Source: Gemelliphila palaticanis
GTDB lineage: Bacteria > Bacillota > Bacilli > Staphylococcales > Gemellaceae
Reading direction: 5' to 3'
Assembly (NCBI GenBank): GCA_013415235.1
Contig: JACBYF010000008.1
Location: 1-64,000 of the forward strand
Length of the DNA stretch: 64,000 nucleotides
The notes under the pieces are model-generated. The model saw only the letters and a list, made by a program, of their open reading frames with translations. It did not search any database and was not told the origin of the DNA. Shown here piece after piece: positions 45,859-57,044 of this stretch. Position 1 is the stretch's first letter. Every line of letters starts with the position of its first letter. The position numbers and the translations under genes were made by a program.

Positions 45859-46664
45859 ACTTTTTCTACTACTCCTTCCATATCTTCATTATAATTAAAT
45901 AATTCTTTTCCTAGCGATTTATTAAAATCATATTTTAATTTATCTATAAAAGGTATTTCCAAATCAAATTCTTCTAGAATGTTGTTATTTTCATATAATT
46001 CTCTTGAGGTAGATTTTTTTACTATTTTCCCTGAATCAATAAGTAATATGTTATCACTATATTTTAACTCTTCTACATCATGTGTTATAGATATAACCGT
46101 TATATTATGTTCTTTATTTATATATTTTATATAATTTAATATTTGCTCTCTTGCTAATGGATCTAGCATACTAGTAGCTTCATCTAATATTAACAATTTA
46201 GGTGATACAGCTAAGGCTGAAGCTATAGCAACTCTTTGTTTTTGACCTCCAGAAAGTTCCTTAGGTTCTGATTTTCTATATTTTTTCATATCTACTATAT
46301 CTAGCATTTCTTCTATTATAGTATCCATATCTTCAGCAGGTATATTCCTATTTTCTAAACCAAAAGCAATATCTTCTTCAACTGTAACTCCTACAAATTG
46401 ATTATCAGGGTTTTGGAATACTATAGATACATTTTCTAATATTTTTTCATAATTATCTCTATTACAATGTAAATCTTTAAATATTATTTCCCCTTCAAAT
46501 TCATTATATTGCCCACAAATTAGTTTAGTTATAGTTGACTTCCCACTACCATTATTTCCTAATATAGTAAGCCATTCTGATTTTTCTACTTCAAAACTTA
46601 TATTATCTAAAACTACATCCTTACTATTAGGATATTTGAATGTGACGTTATTAAATTTTAACAT
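45834..46664 (-). CDS. ecfA1: ECF transporter ATPase EcfA1
   Basis: A 276-residue ABC ATPase. Walker A GNNGSGKST, Q-loop VFQNPDNQFVG, signature LSGGQKQRVAIAS and Walker B LLILDEATSMLD are intact. It is first in a transcript with ecfA2, ecfT, the Sua5 gene and the sugar-transfer/LRR set. AGAGG lies 7 bases before the ATG. Confidence 0.95.
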   Translation of the reverse strand: MLKFNNVTFKYPNSKDVVLDNISFEVEKSEWLTILGNNGSGKSTITKLICGQYNEFEGEIIFKDLHCNRDNYEKILENVSIVFQNPDNQFVGVTVEEDIAFGLENRNIPAEDMDTIIEEMLDIVDMKKYRKSEPKELSGGQKQRVAIASALAVSPKLLILDEATSMLDPLAREQILNYIKYINKEHNITVISITHDVEELKYSDNILLIDSGKIVKKSTSRELYENNNILEEFDLEIPFIDKLKYDFNKSLGKELFNYNEDMEGVVEKVCKLILKK

Positions 46665-46691
46665 AATAATACCTCTTTAAACTATCATTTT

Positions 46692-46700
46692 ATTATAACA
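46692..46700 (-). promoter_or_regulatory. ecfA1 promoter (extended -10)
   Basis: TGTTATAAT on the minus strand about 30 bases before ecfA1; the -35 region is poor. Confidence 0.5.
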
Positions 46701-46718
46701 TATATTTACAAAAAAAAT

Positions 46719-46756
46719 AAAATAATTCTGTTAACATATATTAACAGAATTATTTT
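46719..46756 (-). terminator. ppc terminator
   Basis: A perfect 16-bp stem (AAAATAATTCTGTTAA and complement) with a six-base loop, followed on the minus strand by ATTTTTTTTG. It ends the PEP carboxylase transcript just before ecfA1. Confidence 0.9.
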
Positions 46757-46761
46757 TGTAA

Positions 46762-49458
46762 TTATCCTGAATTTCTAAGTCCAGTAGCAATACCATTTAT
46801 TGTAGTATGTATTAGTTTTTGTGAACTTTTAAAACTATTATTAGTTCTATCTCTTTTTATTAGTTCAATTTGAATATAGTTTAATACATTAAAATATGGC
46901 ATTCGATTTTTTAAACTATATTGTAAATAGTTATTATCTTCAATTAGCGTTTTGTGATTCTGAATTTTTAATATTATTTCTTTAGTTATTTTCCATTCAT
47001 TGTATATTTCGTCAAATATAGCACAATTTTCTTTTGAATCAGATATGTTAGTATATTCTTTTGCTATATCCATATTTGTTTTTGATAGCACCATATCGAC
47101 ATTAGAAAGTAAAGCTTTAAAGAAAGGCCAATTATTATACATATTTTGAAGTATTTCTAAATTACCTTCTGATTTTTCTATAAAGTTTTTAAACGCAGTA
47201 CCTACTCCATACCAACCAGGAAGCATTATTCTATTTTGAGACCAAGAAAATACCCAAGGTATTGCCCTTAATCCGTTTATATCTGTTATTGTTTTTCTTG
47301 CTGCTGGTCTAGATCCTATATTTAAACTTGAAATTTCTTTAATAGGTGTTGCTTCAAAAAAGAAATTATAAAAATCTTTGTTACCAAAAACTAAATTTCT
47401 ATAAATATTATAGCTATCTTCAACTATTGTATCCAATATCTTAAACATTTCATCTTTTTTATAGCTATCTTCTGACACTCCAGACATTCTATCTATAGTA
47501 GCTGATATTAATGTTTCAAAATTGTAGTAAGCCGAATCTTTATTTCCATATTTTGTTCCTATTACTTCACCTTGTTCTGTTATTCTTATATGGTCATTTA
47601 TACTACCGAGTGGTTGTGATATTATAGCCTCATAGCTAGGTCCTCCACCTCTACCTACTGTTCCACCTCTACCATGGAAAAATGTTATGTTTATGTTATA
47701 CTTTTTACCTATATCTGATAATGTATTTTGGGCCTTATATAGAGTCCATCCTGATGATAAATATCCACCATCTTTATTACTGTCCGAGTATCCTAACATT
47801 ATTTCTTGATAATTTTTATTACCAATTATCCACTCCCTAACTATATCTAATTCTAGATAATTTTGCATTATTGATATAGAATTTTCCAAGTCTTCAATAG
47901 TCTCAAATAAAGGTATTATTTGTATTCTAGATTTTTCTTTGTTAAGTAATCCTACTTCTTTAAGTAAAACAGCTAATTCTAATAAATCAGATACGCTAGT
48001 AGTGTGAGAAATTATATTTTGTTTTATTATATTCTCACCAAATTTATCTTTTAGTTCTCTTGCCTTATTAAGTATACCTAATTCCTTTTCTAATATTTCT
48101 GATTTGGATATACTAGCTGATGAAAGTAGCCTTGGTTCTTCTTTTAACTGGTACATTAATATATTACATTTTTCTTTTTCTGAAAGATTACTGTAATCAT
48201 CAACTATGTTAGCAGATTTTAATAATTCATTTATACAAATTTCATGGATACTTGAATCTTGTCTCATATCAATAGTAGCCAAATGGAATCCAAATATATC
48301 AGCCGCAGTTATTAATTCTTCTAAATCTCCTTCTAAAAGATTTTCACCATCATTAAGAAGTAGAGAATTTTTTATAATCAATAAGTCTTTTTTGAATTCA
48401 TTAAAAGTTTTATAATAGTTTCTATCTATACTATAGTTGTCTATATACTTTTGCTTAGTGTTATTTAGTCTTACTTTTATTTCATGTAAAGCTCTTCTAT
48501 AATATTCTTTTTCTCTAAACTCTGAGTTATCAGAAGAAAGTTCTGCTAAATCTCGTAAATCCTGAGTTGTTTTTAATAAAGATGTAGATATAGAGTAATT
48601 TCTATATAAAACGTTTAATTTTTCTTCATAGTAATTCATTATAACATTAAATTGTAGCTCTGCAGCTATTTGTAAAGTTTCTTCTTTAACATAGGGATTT
48701 CCATCTCTATCTCCACCAATCCACATCCCCATAGTTATAGGTTTTACATCTTCTAATTTTATATTATTTATCTTAGAAAGACTTTTAAATTTTATAGTTA
48801 AATTTACTATAGCCTGTATTATAGAAGTATTGTAATACTCCATTACGTTACTTATCTCGTTAGTTACTTTTAATTTTTTTTCTCTTATTATATCTGTGTT
48901 AAATATAATATCTATATATTTTTGTAATTCATTTTTCCATTTTACCTCATTCAATAAACCAGGTTTAACATCCCTGTGTTTTCTTAAAAGATTATGAATT
49001 TTATTGTTCAAATCAAGCATACTCTTTCTTTGAACCTGTGTTGGATGAGCAGTTAATACAGGTACTACATTGATACTTTCTAAAATATTTTTGGCATTAT
49101 TTTTTTTAGAAACATCTAGTATAGTTTTTTCTAATTTTCCTAGATAATCTATACCAACGTTGTTTTTGTAGTTTACTTCATAAGCTAAATCTACATCTTC
49201 AGATATATTTATTAACATAGGTAAAATAGAAAAGTATCTAGATACTATATCTATTTCTTCTTCTGATAATTTTTTGATTTTCTCATGTAAATTAATATAA
49301 TCATTTTTATCTGCTAATAATTTCAGTTCTTTAATTTTATTAAATATCTCTTCTGTAGTAAACTTTTTTATAGAATTATCTAATATCTCGGTTAACATTA
49401 AAATTTCATTATCTATTACTTCTTTATTTGGATTATTTTCAAGCTTATTGACAATCAT
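46762..49458 (-). CDS. ppc: Phosphoenolpyruvate carboxylase
   Basis: A complete 898-residue PEPC, making oxaloacetate from PEP and bicarbonate. The catalytic histidine is in [44 protein letters not shown] and the C-terminal [12 protein letters not shown] are all intact. The open frame begins at a TTG (49470) that forms part of the ribosome binding site; the ATG at 49458 is preceded by GAGG at 6 bases. It is a single-gene transcript between two hairpins. Confidence 0.97.
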   Translation of the reverse strand: MIVNKLENNPNKEVIDNEILMLTEILDNSIKKFTTEEIFNKIKELKLLADKNDYINLHEKIKKLSEEEIDIVSRYFSILPMLINISEDVDLAYEVNYKNNVGIDYLGKLEKTILDVSKKNNAKNILESINVVPVLTAHPTQVQRKSMLDLNNKIHNLLRKHRDVKPGLLNEVKWKNELQKYIDIIFNTDIIREKKLKVTNEISNVMEYYNTSIIQAIVNLTIKFKSLSKINNIKLEDVKPITMGMWIGGDRDGNPYVKEETLQIAAELQFNVIMNYYEEKLNVLYRNYSISTSLLKTTQDLRDLAELSSDNSEFREKEYYRRALHEIKVRLNNTKQKYIDNYSIDRNYYKTFNEFKKDLLIIKNSLLLNDGENLLEGDLEELITAADIFGFHLATIDMRQDSSIHEICINELLKSANIVDDYSNLSEKEKCNILMYQLKEEPRLLSSASISKSEILEKELGILNKARELKDKFGENIIKQNIISHTTSVSDLLELAVLLKEVGLLNKEKSRIQIIPLFETIEDLENSISIMQNYLELDIVREWIIGNKNYQEIMLGYSDSNKDGGYLSSGWTLYKAQNTLSDIGKKYNINITFFHGRGGTVGRGGGPSYEAIISQPLGSINDHIRITEQGEVIGTKYGNKDSAYYNFETLISATIDRMSGVSEDSYKKDEMFKILDTIVEDSYNIYRNLVFGNKDFYNFFFEATPIKEISSLNIGSRPAARKTITDINGLRAIPWVFSWSQNRIMLPGWYGVGTAFKNFIEKSEGNLEILQNMYNNWPFFKALLSNVDMVLSKTNMDIAKEYTNISDSKENCAIFDEIYNEWKITKEIILKIQNHKTLIEDNNYLQYSLKNRMPYFNVLNYIQIELIKRDRTNNSFKSSQKLIHTTINGIATGLRNSG

Positions 49459-49496
49459 TTCATACCTCAATTTTATAGTTGATATTAATTAATTTA

Positions 49497-49528
49497 GCTG
49501 TGTAAAATTAAATTTTATTTTACACAGC
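49497..49528 (-). terminator. Hairpin after gyrA
   Basis: A perfect 12-bp stem (GCTGTGTAAAAT and complement) with an eight-base loop, 11 bases past the gyrA stop. The following bases are AT-rich but not a pure U run. Confidence 0.7.
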
Positions 49529-49538
49529 CACTTTAATT

Positions 49539-51986
49539 TTAATTATCTTCTTCTAATATTTCTTCTTTTTCTGCTAATGTAACTGTAGCAACTTTTTGAT
49601 TATCTACAAGATTTATCAGTTTTACTCCTGTAGCCGTTCTTCCTAGAGTATTTATAATAGAAATATCTATTCTTATTATTATACCTTGATCTGTCATTAT
49701 CATTAAATCTTCAGAACCTGAAATTGATTTAACAGCCACAATTCTTCCGGTCTTATTAGAGATTTTAGCAACTCTAATTCCTTTTCCACCTCTATTAGTT
49801 ACTCTAAACTCTTCTTCTTTAGAAATTTTACCTATTCCGTTTTCTGTAACAGTAAGAATTTTCTTATCTTTATTAATTACCTGCATTCCTACTACATAAT
49901 CATCAAGAGCTAGTGTAATTCCTTTAACTCCTCGACTTACTCTTCCCATTTGACGAACTTTATCTTCATTTATTCTTATAGCTTGTCCACCTGAGGTAAC
50001 AATCATTATATCACTGTTTTTAGTTATTTTTTGAACCTCTATAAGTTGATCGTCATCATCTAATTTCAGAGCAATCTTTCCTTTTTTCATTATACTTGCG
50101 TAATCTGTAAGTTTAGATTTTTTAACTATTCCATATTTTGTTGCAAATACTAAACTTGTATCTTCTTCATTTAAATCAGAAATTGCTATTATTGAATTAA
50201 CTTTTTCTTCTTTTTCAATTTCTAAAAGATTTATTATAGGAATACCTTTAGATTGTCTACTCATTTGGTTTATTTCATACCCTTTAAGAGTATAAACCTT
50301 ACCTTTATCTGTAAAGAATAGTATGTGATCATGTGTAGAACAACTTAATATAAACTCAATATTGTCTTCTTCATTTGTCGTCATACCGTTTACTCCACGA
50401 CCTCCACGACCTTGAGCTTTATAAGTGCTTGCTGCTAATCTCTTAATATACTGATTGTAAGATAATGTTATAACAATTTGTTCTTTTTCAATTAAATCTT
50501 CGTTTTCAATTTCGTCTATTTGACCATCAATGATAACACTTCTACGTTTATCTTTATATTTTTCTTTAATTTCTAATAATTCATCTTTTATTATTTGAAC
50601 TACTCTATAATCTTTCGATAAGATATCCTCTAAATCTTTTATCAGATCTATTAATTTACTATATTCTTCTTCTATCTTATCTCTTTCTAAACCTGTTAAT
50701 CTTTGTAATCTCATATCTAATATTGCTTGAGATTGTATTTCTGTAAGATTGAAGTTAGACATTAAAGAATTTCTTGCTTCTTCTGTAGTTTGAGAAGAAC
50801 GAATAAGATCTATTATTCTATCTATATTATCTAGAGCTATTCTTAATCCTTCTAAGATGTGAGCTCTATCCTTAGCTTTTTTAAGATCATATTTAGTTCT
50901 TCTTACAATTACTTCTTTTTGGTGTTCTAAATAGTAATAAAGAATTTCTTTTAAATTTAAAGTTTTTGGTTTACCATTTACTAGAGCTACCATATTAACA
51001 CCAAATGAACTTTGTAATGGTGTAAGTTTGTATAAATTATTTAGTATAACATTACTATTGGCATCTCTTCTTAATTCTATAACAATTCTTATACCTTCTT
51101 TAAGATTACTTTCATCTCTTAAGTCTGTTATACCTTCTATTTTTTTCTCTCTTGCTAAATCTGCTATTTTTTCTACTAATTTAGCTTTATTAACTTGATA
51201 AGGAATTTCAGAAATTATTATTCTTTCTTTTCCATTTTTCATTTGTTCAATAGTAGTTTTACCACGCATAACTATAGATCCTCTACCTGTGTTATACGCT
51301 TTAACTATTCCACTTCTACCAAGTATAAGTGCTCCTGTTGGAAAATCTGGTCCTGATATTTTAGTAATTAATTCAGCTATAGATATATCTGGATTATCAG
51401 CTAAAGCTACTACACCATCTATTACTTCTCCTAAGTGATGAGGAGGTATGTTAGTAGCCATACCTACAGCTATACCACTACCACCATTTACTAATAAATT
51501 AGGTATTCTTGCTGGTAATACTTTAGGCTCTTTTGTACTACCATCATAGTTTTCTTGATAATCAACAGTATCTTTATTTATATCTCTTATCATTTCAGAA
51601 GCAATTTTGCTTAATTTTGCTTCTGTATATCGCATTGCGGCTGCGCTATCTCCATCAATAGAACCAAAGTTTCCTTGCCCTGCAACCATAGGATATCTAC
51701 TATTGAAATCTTGAGCTAGTCTTACTATAGTCCCATAAGTTGCTGCATCCCCGTGAGGATGATATTTTGCCATAACTTCCCCTACGACTGCTGCACTTTT
51801 TCTATAAGGTTTATCATAAGTTAAGCCTAATTCATTGAAAGCATATAATACACGTCTATGAACTGGTTTTAACCCATCTCTTACATCTGGCAATGCTCTG
51901 GAAACTATAACACTCATAGAATAATCTAAAAATGAATTTTCTATTTCTGTAGTTATACTTCGTAAAGTAATATTTTTATCTTCCAT
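49539..51986 (-). CDS. gyrA: DNA gyrase subunit A
   Basis: An 815-residue GyrA. The catalytic tyrosine lies in AAAMRYTEAKLSK (about residue 119); the C-terminal six-bladed domain starts with the GyrA box QGRGGRG, which distinguishes it from ParC. The quinolone region reads HPHGDAATYGT: Ala81 and Gly85 occupy positions where most Firmicutes have Ser (or Thr) and an acidic residue, which are the classic quinolone-contact sites. It follows gyrB by 21 bases with AAAGGA before the ATG. Confidence 0.97.
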   Translation of the reverse strand: MEDKNITLRSITTEIENSFLDYSMSVIVSRALPDVRDGLKPVHRRVLYAFNELGLTYDKPYRKSAAVVGEVMAKYHPHGDAATYGTIVRLAQDFNSRYPMVAGQGNFGSIDGDSAAAMRYTEAKLSKIASEMIRDINKDTVDYQENYDGSTKEPKVLPARIPNLLVNGGSGIAVGMATNIPPHHLGEVIDGVVALADNPDISIAELITKISGPDFPTGALILGRSGIVKAYNTGRGSIVMRGKTTIEQMKNGKERIIISEIPYQVNKAKLVEKIADLAREKKIEGITDLRDESNLKEGIRIVIELRRDANSNVILNNLYKLTPLQSSFGVNMVALVNGKPKTLNLKEILYYYLEHQKEVIVRRTKYDLKKAKDRAHILEGLRIALDNIDRIIDLIRSSQTTEEARNSLMSNFNLTEIQSQAILDMRLQRLTGLERDKIEEEYSKLIDLIKDLEDILSKDYRVVQIIKDELLEIKEKYKDKRRSVIIDGQIDEIENEDLIEKEQIVITLSYNQYIKRLAASTYKAQGRGGRGVNGMTTNEEDNIEFILSCSTHDHILFFTDKGKVYTLKGYEINQMSRQSKGIPIINLLEIEKEEKVNSIIAISDLNEEDTSLVFATKYGIVKKSKLTDYASIMKKGKIALKLDDDDQLIEVQKITKNSDIMIVTSGGQAIRINEDKVRQMGRVSRGVKGITLALDDYVVGMQVINKDKKILTVTENGIGKISKEEEFRVTNRGGKGIRVAKISNKTGRIVAVKSISGSEDLMIMTDQGIIIRIDISIINTLGRTATGVKLINLVDNQKVATVTLAEKEEILEEDN

Positions 51987-52007
51987 TTGTTATCCTTTCT
52001 AACAATC

Positions 52008-53942
<1,935 letters not shown>

Positions 53943-55082
53943 CTATACTTTCATAGGTATTATATTACCATCTGATATTTCAAAAACACTAGCATCTTTT
54001 ACTAATTCTTCTCTAATATCCGAAATTGTAGGAGTGGTAATGAATGTTTGAATATTCCTATCAATTGCATCTAAAAGCTTACTTTGCCTTTTTTTATCTA
54101 ATTCACTCAGAACATCATCTAGTAATAATACTGGATAACTACCTGTTTTTTCTTTTAAAAAACTTATTTCTGACAATCTAAGAGATAAAACTATGCTTCT
54201 TTGTTGACCTTGTGATGCATAATTTTTAGCATCTAAACCGTTTATTAAAAAAGTCAAATCATCATGATGTACTCCTATTTTAGTGTTACCATTTGTTATG
54301 TCATCATTCATCTTTTTCATTATAATATGTGTTAATTTATTTTCATTAAAATTTTCATCGTTAACACTATCAATATTTAAGCTATCTAGAACTGAAGATT
54401 TATAAATTACTTCTAATTCTTCTTTATTATTTGATATATTATACATATTTGTTTTGGATAACTTAGATATTTTAGAAATAAACTTATATCTTTCATTAGT
54501 TAGATAAATAGCCAATTTTGACAATTGTAAAGTTAATGTTTCTAGATATGCTACTGATAACTCGTTACTTCTATCTTTTCTCATTTCTTTTAAAAAAGTA
54601 TTTCTCTGTTTTAATATGTGTTTATACATTAAAGAAGATTTATGATAAAGTCTTGAAAACTGATAAAATTCTCTATCTATAAAATCCCTTCTAATAGATG
54701 GTGAACCTTTAACCAATTGAAGATCATCAGGAGAAAATAACACAACATTAAGTTCTCCAACAAAATCTACTAGCTTATTAACCTTTACTCCTGAAATTTT
54801 AGCACTTTTTCCTTTGTTGTTAACAGCTATCATAATATCTTTTTCTATATTTTCTTTTGATAATGTACAACTCATACAAGTAGCTTCTTCATTAATTTTT
54901 ACACACTCAAAATCTCTTTTCGTTCTAAAACTTTTACCTAGTGCCATAAAAAAAATTGATTCTATTATGTTAGTCTTACCATTTGCATTGTTTCCTACAA
55001 ATATATTTAATGATGGATTTAACTCTATATTTAAACAATTGTAATTTCTAAAATAAAGTAGATTTATATTTTTAATCTTCAT
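53943..55082 (-). CDS. recF: DNA replication and repair protein RecF
   Basis: A 379-residue SMC-like ATPase. Walker A FVGNNANGKTN, signature YASQGQQRSIVLSLR and Walker B LLLDDVLSELD are intact. It works with RecO and RecR at gapped DNA. It overlaps yaaA by 11 bases and has no strong ribosome binding site of its own, so translation is probably coupled. Confidence 0.96.
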   Translation of the reverse strand: MKIKNINLLYFRNYNCLNIELNPSLNIFVGNNANGKTNIIESIFFMALGKSFRTKRDFECVKINEEATCMSCTLSKENIEKDIMIAVNNKGKSAKISGVKVNKLVDFVGELNVVLFSPDDLQLVKGSPSIRRDFIDREFYQFSRLYHKSSLMYKHILKQRNTFLKEMRKDRSNELSVAYLETLTLQLSKLAIYLTNERYKFISKISKLSKTNMYNISNNKEELEVIYKSSVLDSLNIDSVNDENFNENKLTHIIMKKMNDDITNGNTKIGVHHDDLTFLINGLDAKNYASQGQQRSIVLSLRLSEISFLKEKTGSYPVLLLDDVLSELDKKRQSKLLDAIDRNIQTFITTPTISDIREELVKDASVFEISDGNIIPMKV

Positions 55083-55287
55083 TAACTATTATATAAGTAT
55101 CTCCATCTATTTTAATCACATCATCTAAATATAATTTTTTCCCTCTTCTATTTTCTAATTCACTATTTAAAAAAACTTCATTTTCCTGTAGGAAGTATTT
55201 TGCTTCTCCTCCACTACCTATATATCCTTCAATTTTTAAAAATTGTGTCATTGTTATGAACTCACTATTTATTAATACTTTTTTCAA
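55072..55287 (-). CDS. yaaA: S4-domain RNA-binding protein YaaA
   Basis: A 71-residue S4-like protein of the YaaA/YlmH-type group usually encoded between dnaN and recF. The core ITMTQFLKIEGYIGSGGEAK and VFLNSELENRRGKKL define it. The start is TTG with AGGAGG five bases upstream. Here it is the first gene of the recF-gyrB-gyrA block, with its own promoter; dnaA and dnaN are absent from its usual position. Confidence 0.92.
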   Translation of the reverse strand: MKKVLINSEFITMTQFLKIEGYIGSGGEAKYFLQENEVFLNSELENRRGKKLYLDDVIKIDGDTYIIVNED

Positions 55288-55313
55288 AATATCCTCCTAA
55301 TTAATAGTTACCT

Positions 55314-55343
55314 ATAATATATATGAATATAAATTAACAACAA
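55314..55343 (-). promoter_or_regulatory. Possible yaaA-recF-gyrBA promoter
   Basis: TTGTTG and TATTAT on the minus strand, 18 bases apart, about 27 bases before the TTG start of yaaA. The rest of the 223-base divergent gap holds no gene. Confidence 0.45.
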
Positions 55344-55458
55344 ATTAATTTTGTCATTTAATTATCTTGTTATTATAGCATATTTTAGCATTTTTTTCAA
55401 TTTTACTAGAGCTAACAATTGCAAAAAGATAAAAATGAAAACCTTTTAATTATTATAC

Positions 55459-55488
55459 TTTACTTTATTTAATATAATATATTATAAT
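55459..55488 (+). promoter_or_regulatory. Possible promoter of the choline-kinase-like gene
   Basis: TTTACT and TATAAT on the plus strand, 18 bases apart, about 22 bases before the ATG at 55511. Confidence 0.45.
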
Positions 55489-55510
55489 TAGTATAGGATG
55501 GTGAAAAAAT

Positions 55511-56335
55511 ATGAAACTTGTTGAAAGAATAGAAAACATTATTAACGAAAAAATAATAGAATTAAAAGAAACTAGCTATGGTATTACTAATAAAAACTAC
55601 ATAGTAAAAACTCAAAACAAAACATACTTTTGCAGAGTTCCTAAAGATATGACGACTATAAACAACAAAAAAAATGAGTTAGAAGCTATAAACTTACTGA
55701 AAAACGAGGATTATTTTTTAGAAATAGTATATTACGATAAAAATTTGTTAATTACAGAATTCAAACCAAATTCTAAAACATTTATTTCTAATAAAAATTT
55801 ATCAAGTATATTAGAAATAGCAAAAATTTTAAAAAAACTTCATAATAAAAATATAAAAACAGAAAGCATTTTTAATCCTATTGAAACTTTAGAACAATAT
55901 AGATATAAAATATATCAGTATCCTAAAGATAAAAATTTAACACAATTTGATTTTCTTATAAAAAAATTTGAAAAACACTACAAACCTGATAGATTATGTC
56001 ATAATGATTTAGTAGAAGGTAATTTTTTATTTGCTGATAATAAGATATATTTAATTGATTTTGAATATTCAGGATTAAATGATTACTACTTTGATATAGC
56101 TAGTTTTATTTCTGAAAATGATTTAAACTATCAAGAAATAGTTACATTTTTAAAAGCATATTTTGACAAAGAAAACTGTGACTTTGAAAAACTAGATGTA
56201 TTCTTAAAATTCTCTGATTTACTTTGGTTTAATTGGGCATGGATGCTTTACGAAATTAGGCAAGAAGAAATATACAAATTTATTGCAGAAGAAAAATATA
56301 ATAAGCTAGTTAAACCTAGGAAAATTGTTTATTAA
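55511..56335 (+). CDS. Choline-kinase-like phosphotransferase (LicA type)
   Basis: A 274-residue protein-kinase-fold phosphotransferase of the choline/ethanolamine kinase or APH group. The catalytic loop LCHNDLVEGNFLF (about residue 160) and metal-binding LIDFEYSGLNDYYFDIA are complete. The N-lobe carries YFCRVPK with the ATP lysine/arginine. In bacteria with LicD it phosphorylates choline for surface decoration; thiamine kinase is a less likely alternative. It stands alone on the plus strand, not in a licABC cluster. GGTG lies before the ATG. Confidence 0.78.
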   Translation: MKLVERIENIINEKIIELKETSYGITNKNYIVKTQNKTYFCRVPKDMTTINNKKNELEAINLLKNEDYFLEIVYYDKNLLITEFKPNSKTFISNKNLSSILEIAKILKKLHNKNIKTESIFNPIETLEQYRYKIYQYPKDKNLTQFDFLIKKFEKHYKPDRLCHNDLVEGNFLFADNKIYLIDFEYSGLNDYYFDIASFISENDLNYQEIVTFLKAYFDKENCDFEKLDVFLKFSDLLWFNWAWMLYEIRQEEIYKFIAEEKYNKLVKPRKIVY

Positions 56336-56365
56336 AAAGGAGTTGATTTTTAATCAACTCCTTTT
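56335..56365. terminator. Bidirectional terminator
   Basis: A 14-bp perfect stem (AAAAGGAGTTGATT and complement) with a three-base loop begins within the stop of the choline-kinase-like gene and lies 10 bases past the stop of the convergent LysM gene. Confidence 0.85.
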
Positions 56366-56375
56366 ATAATAATTT

Positions 56376-56828
56376 TTATTCTGGTATTTTTATATTTTGA
56401 CCTACTTCTAACCTATCGCTAGTCATATTGTTTTCTTTTTTTATTTTGTCTACACCATCTTTAGCTTTATTAGGTCCATATGCTTTAGAAGCCAAGACAA
56501 AAAGAGTATCTCCTGCTTTTATTGTATACTCAGTTCCTGCTACTACTTCTCCTTCAGTTTTATTATCTTTCTTCACTTCAGAATTAGAAGATTGATTATT
56601 TTTACTTTCTTCACTATTATTATACTTATCATTTTCTGCAGCCGGTGGTGCAACTTGTTCTTTCTTTTCTTCTTGTGGAACTTGTGCTACATTTTCTACT
56701 TTAGTAGATTCTACAGGTTTATCTTTATTTCCTATTTTATTAGCTAGATAAGTATTAAAATAAAACAAAGCAGGTAATAATACAGTACTTATTAATAATA
56801 AAGTTATAGTTTTAATATTTTTATTCAT
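56376..56828 (-). CDS. LysM-domain cell wall protein
   Basis: A 150-residue protein with a membrane helix at residues 5-25, a low-complexity Glu/Lys/Ser/Asn-rich spacer (about 35-95) and one C-terminal LysM domain starting YTIKAGDTLFVLASKAYGP. The LysM should bind peptidoglycan glycan; no catalytic domain is present. AGGAG lies before the ATG. It is the last gene of the pnp operon. Confidence 0.85.
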   Translation of the reverse strand: MNKNIKTITLLLISTVLLPALFYFNTYLANKIGNKDKPVESTKVENVAQVPQEEKKEQVAPPAAENDKYNNSEESKNNQSSNSEVKKDNKTEGEVVAGTEYTIKAGDTLFVLASKAYGPNKAKDGVDKIKKENNMTSDRLEVGQNIKIPE

Positions 56829-56837
56829 TAATTACTC

Positions 56838-57011
56838 CTATTTAACTTCTTCAAAATAATCTTTATAGAATCCTGCAACTTCTCCTGTATTATCTTTTAT
56901 AAAAATATACTCTTCTGTTTCATTTACAACTTCATATTCTTTTCCAATAGTAAGAACATTTTTCACTGTGAATTTTTTTGCATCTACATTAGTTACTTTT
57001 ACTTTTTTCAT
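56838..57011 (-). CDS. Small conserved-looking protein, 57 residues
   Basis: A short gene with a perfect AAGGAGG 7 bases before the ATG. The product starts MKKVKVTNVDAKKFTVKN, has TIGKEYEVVNETEEY in the middle and ends GFYKDYFEEVK, which resembles small SH3-like beta-barrel proteins of unknown function in Firmicutes. Nine bases separate it from the LysM gene. No function can be assigned. Confidence 0.8.
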   Translation of the reverse strand: MKKVKVTNVDAKKFTVKNVLTIGKEYEVVNETEEYIFIKDNTGEVAGFYKDYFEEVK

Positions 57012-57044
57012 TTTTTATCCTCCTTATATAAATTATTATAATAC

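Noticed and set aside
55288-55510. Replication origin beside recF-gyrBA
   Set aside because: No DnaA-box cluster and no dnaA or dnaN; AT-richness is the background here.
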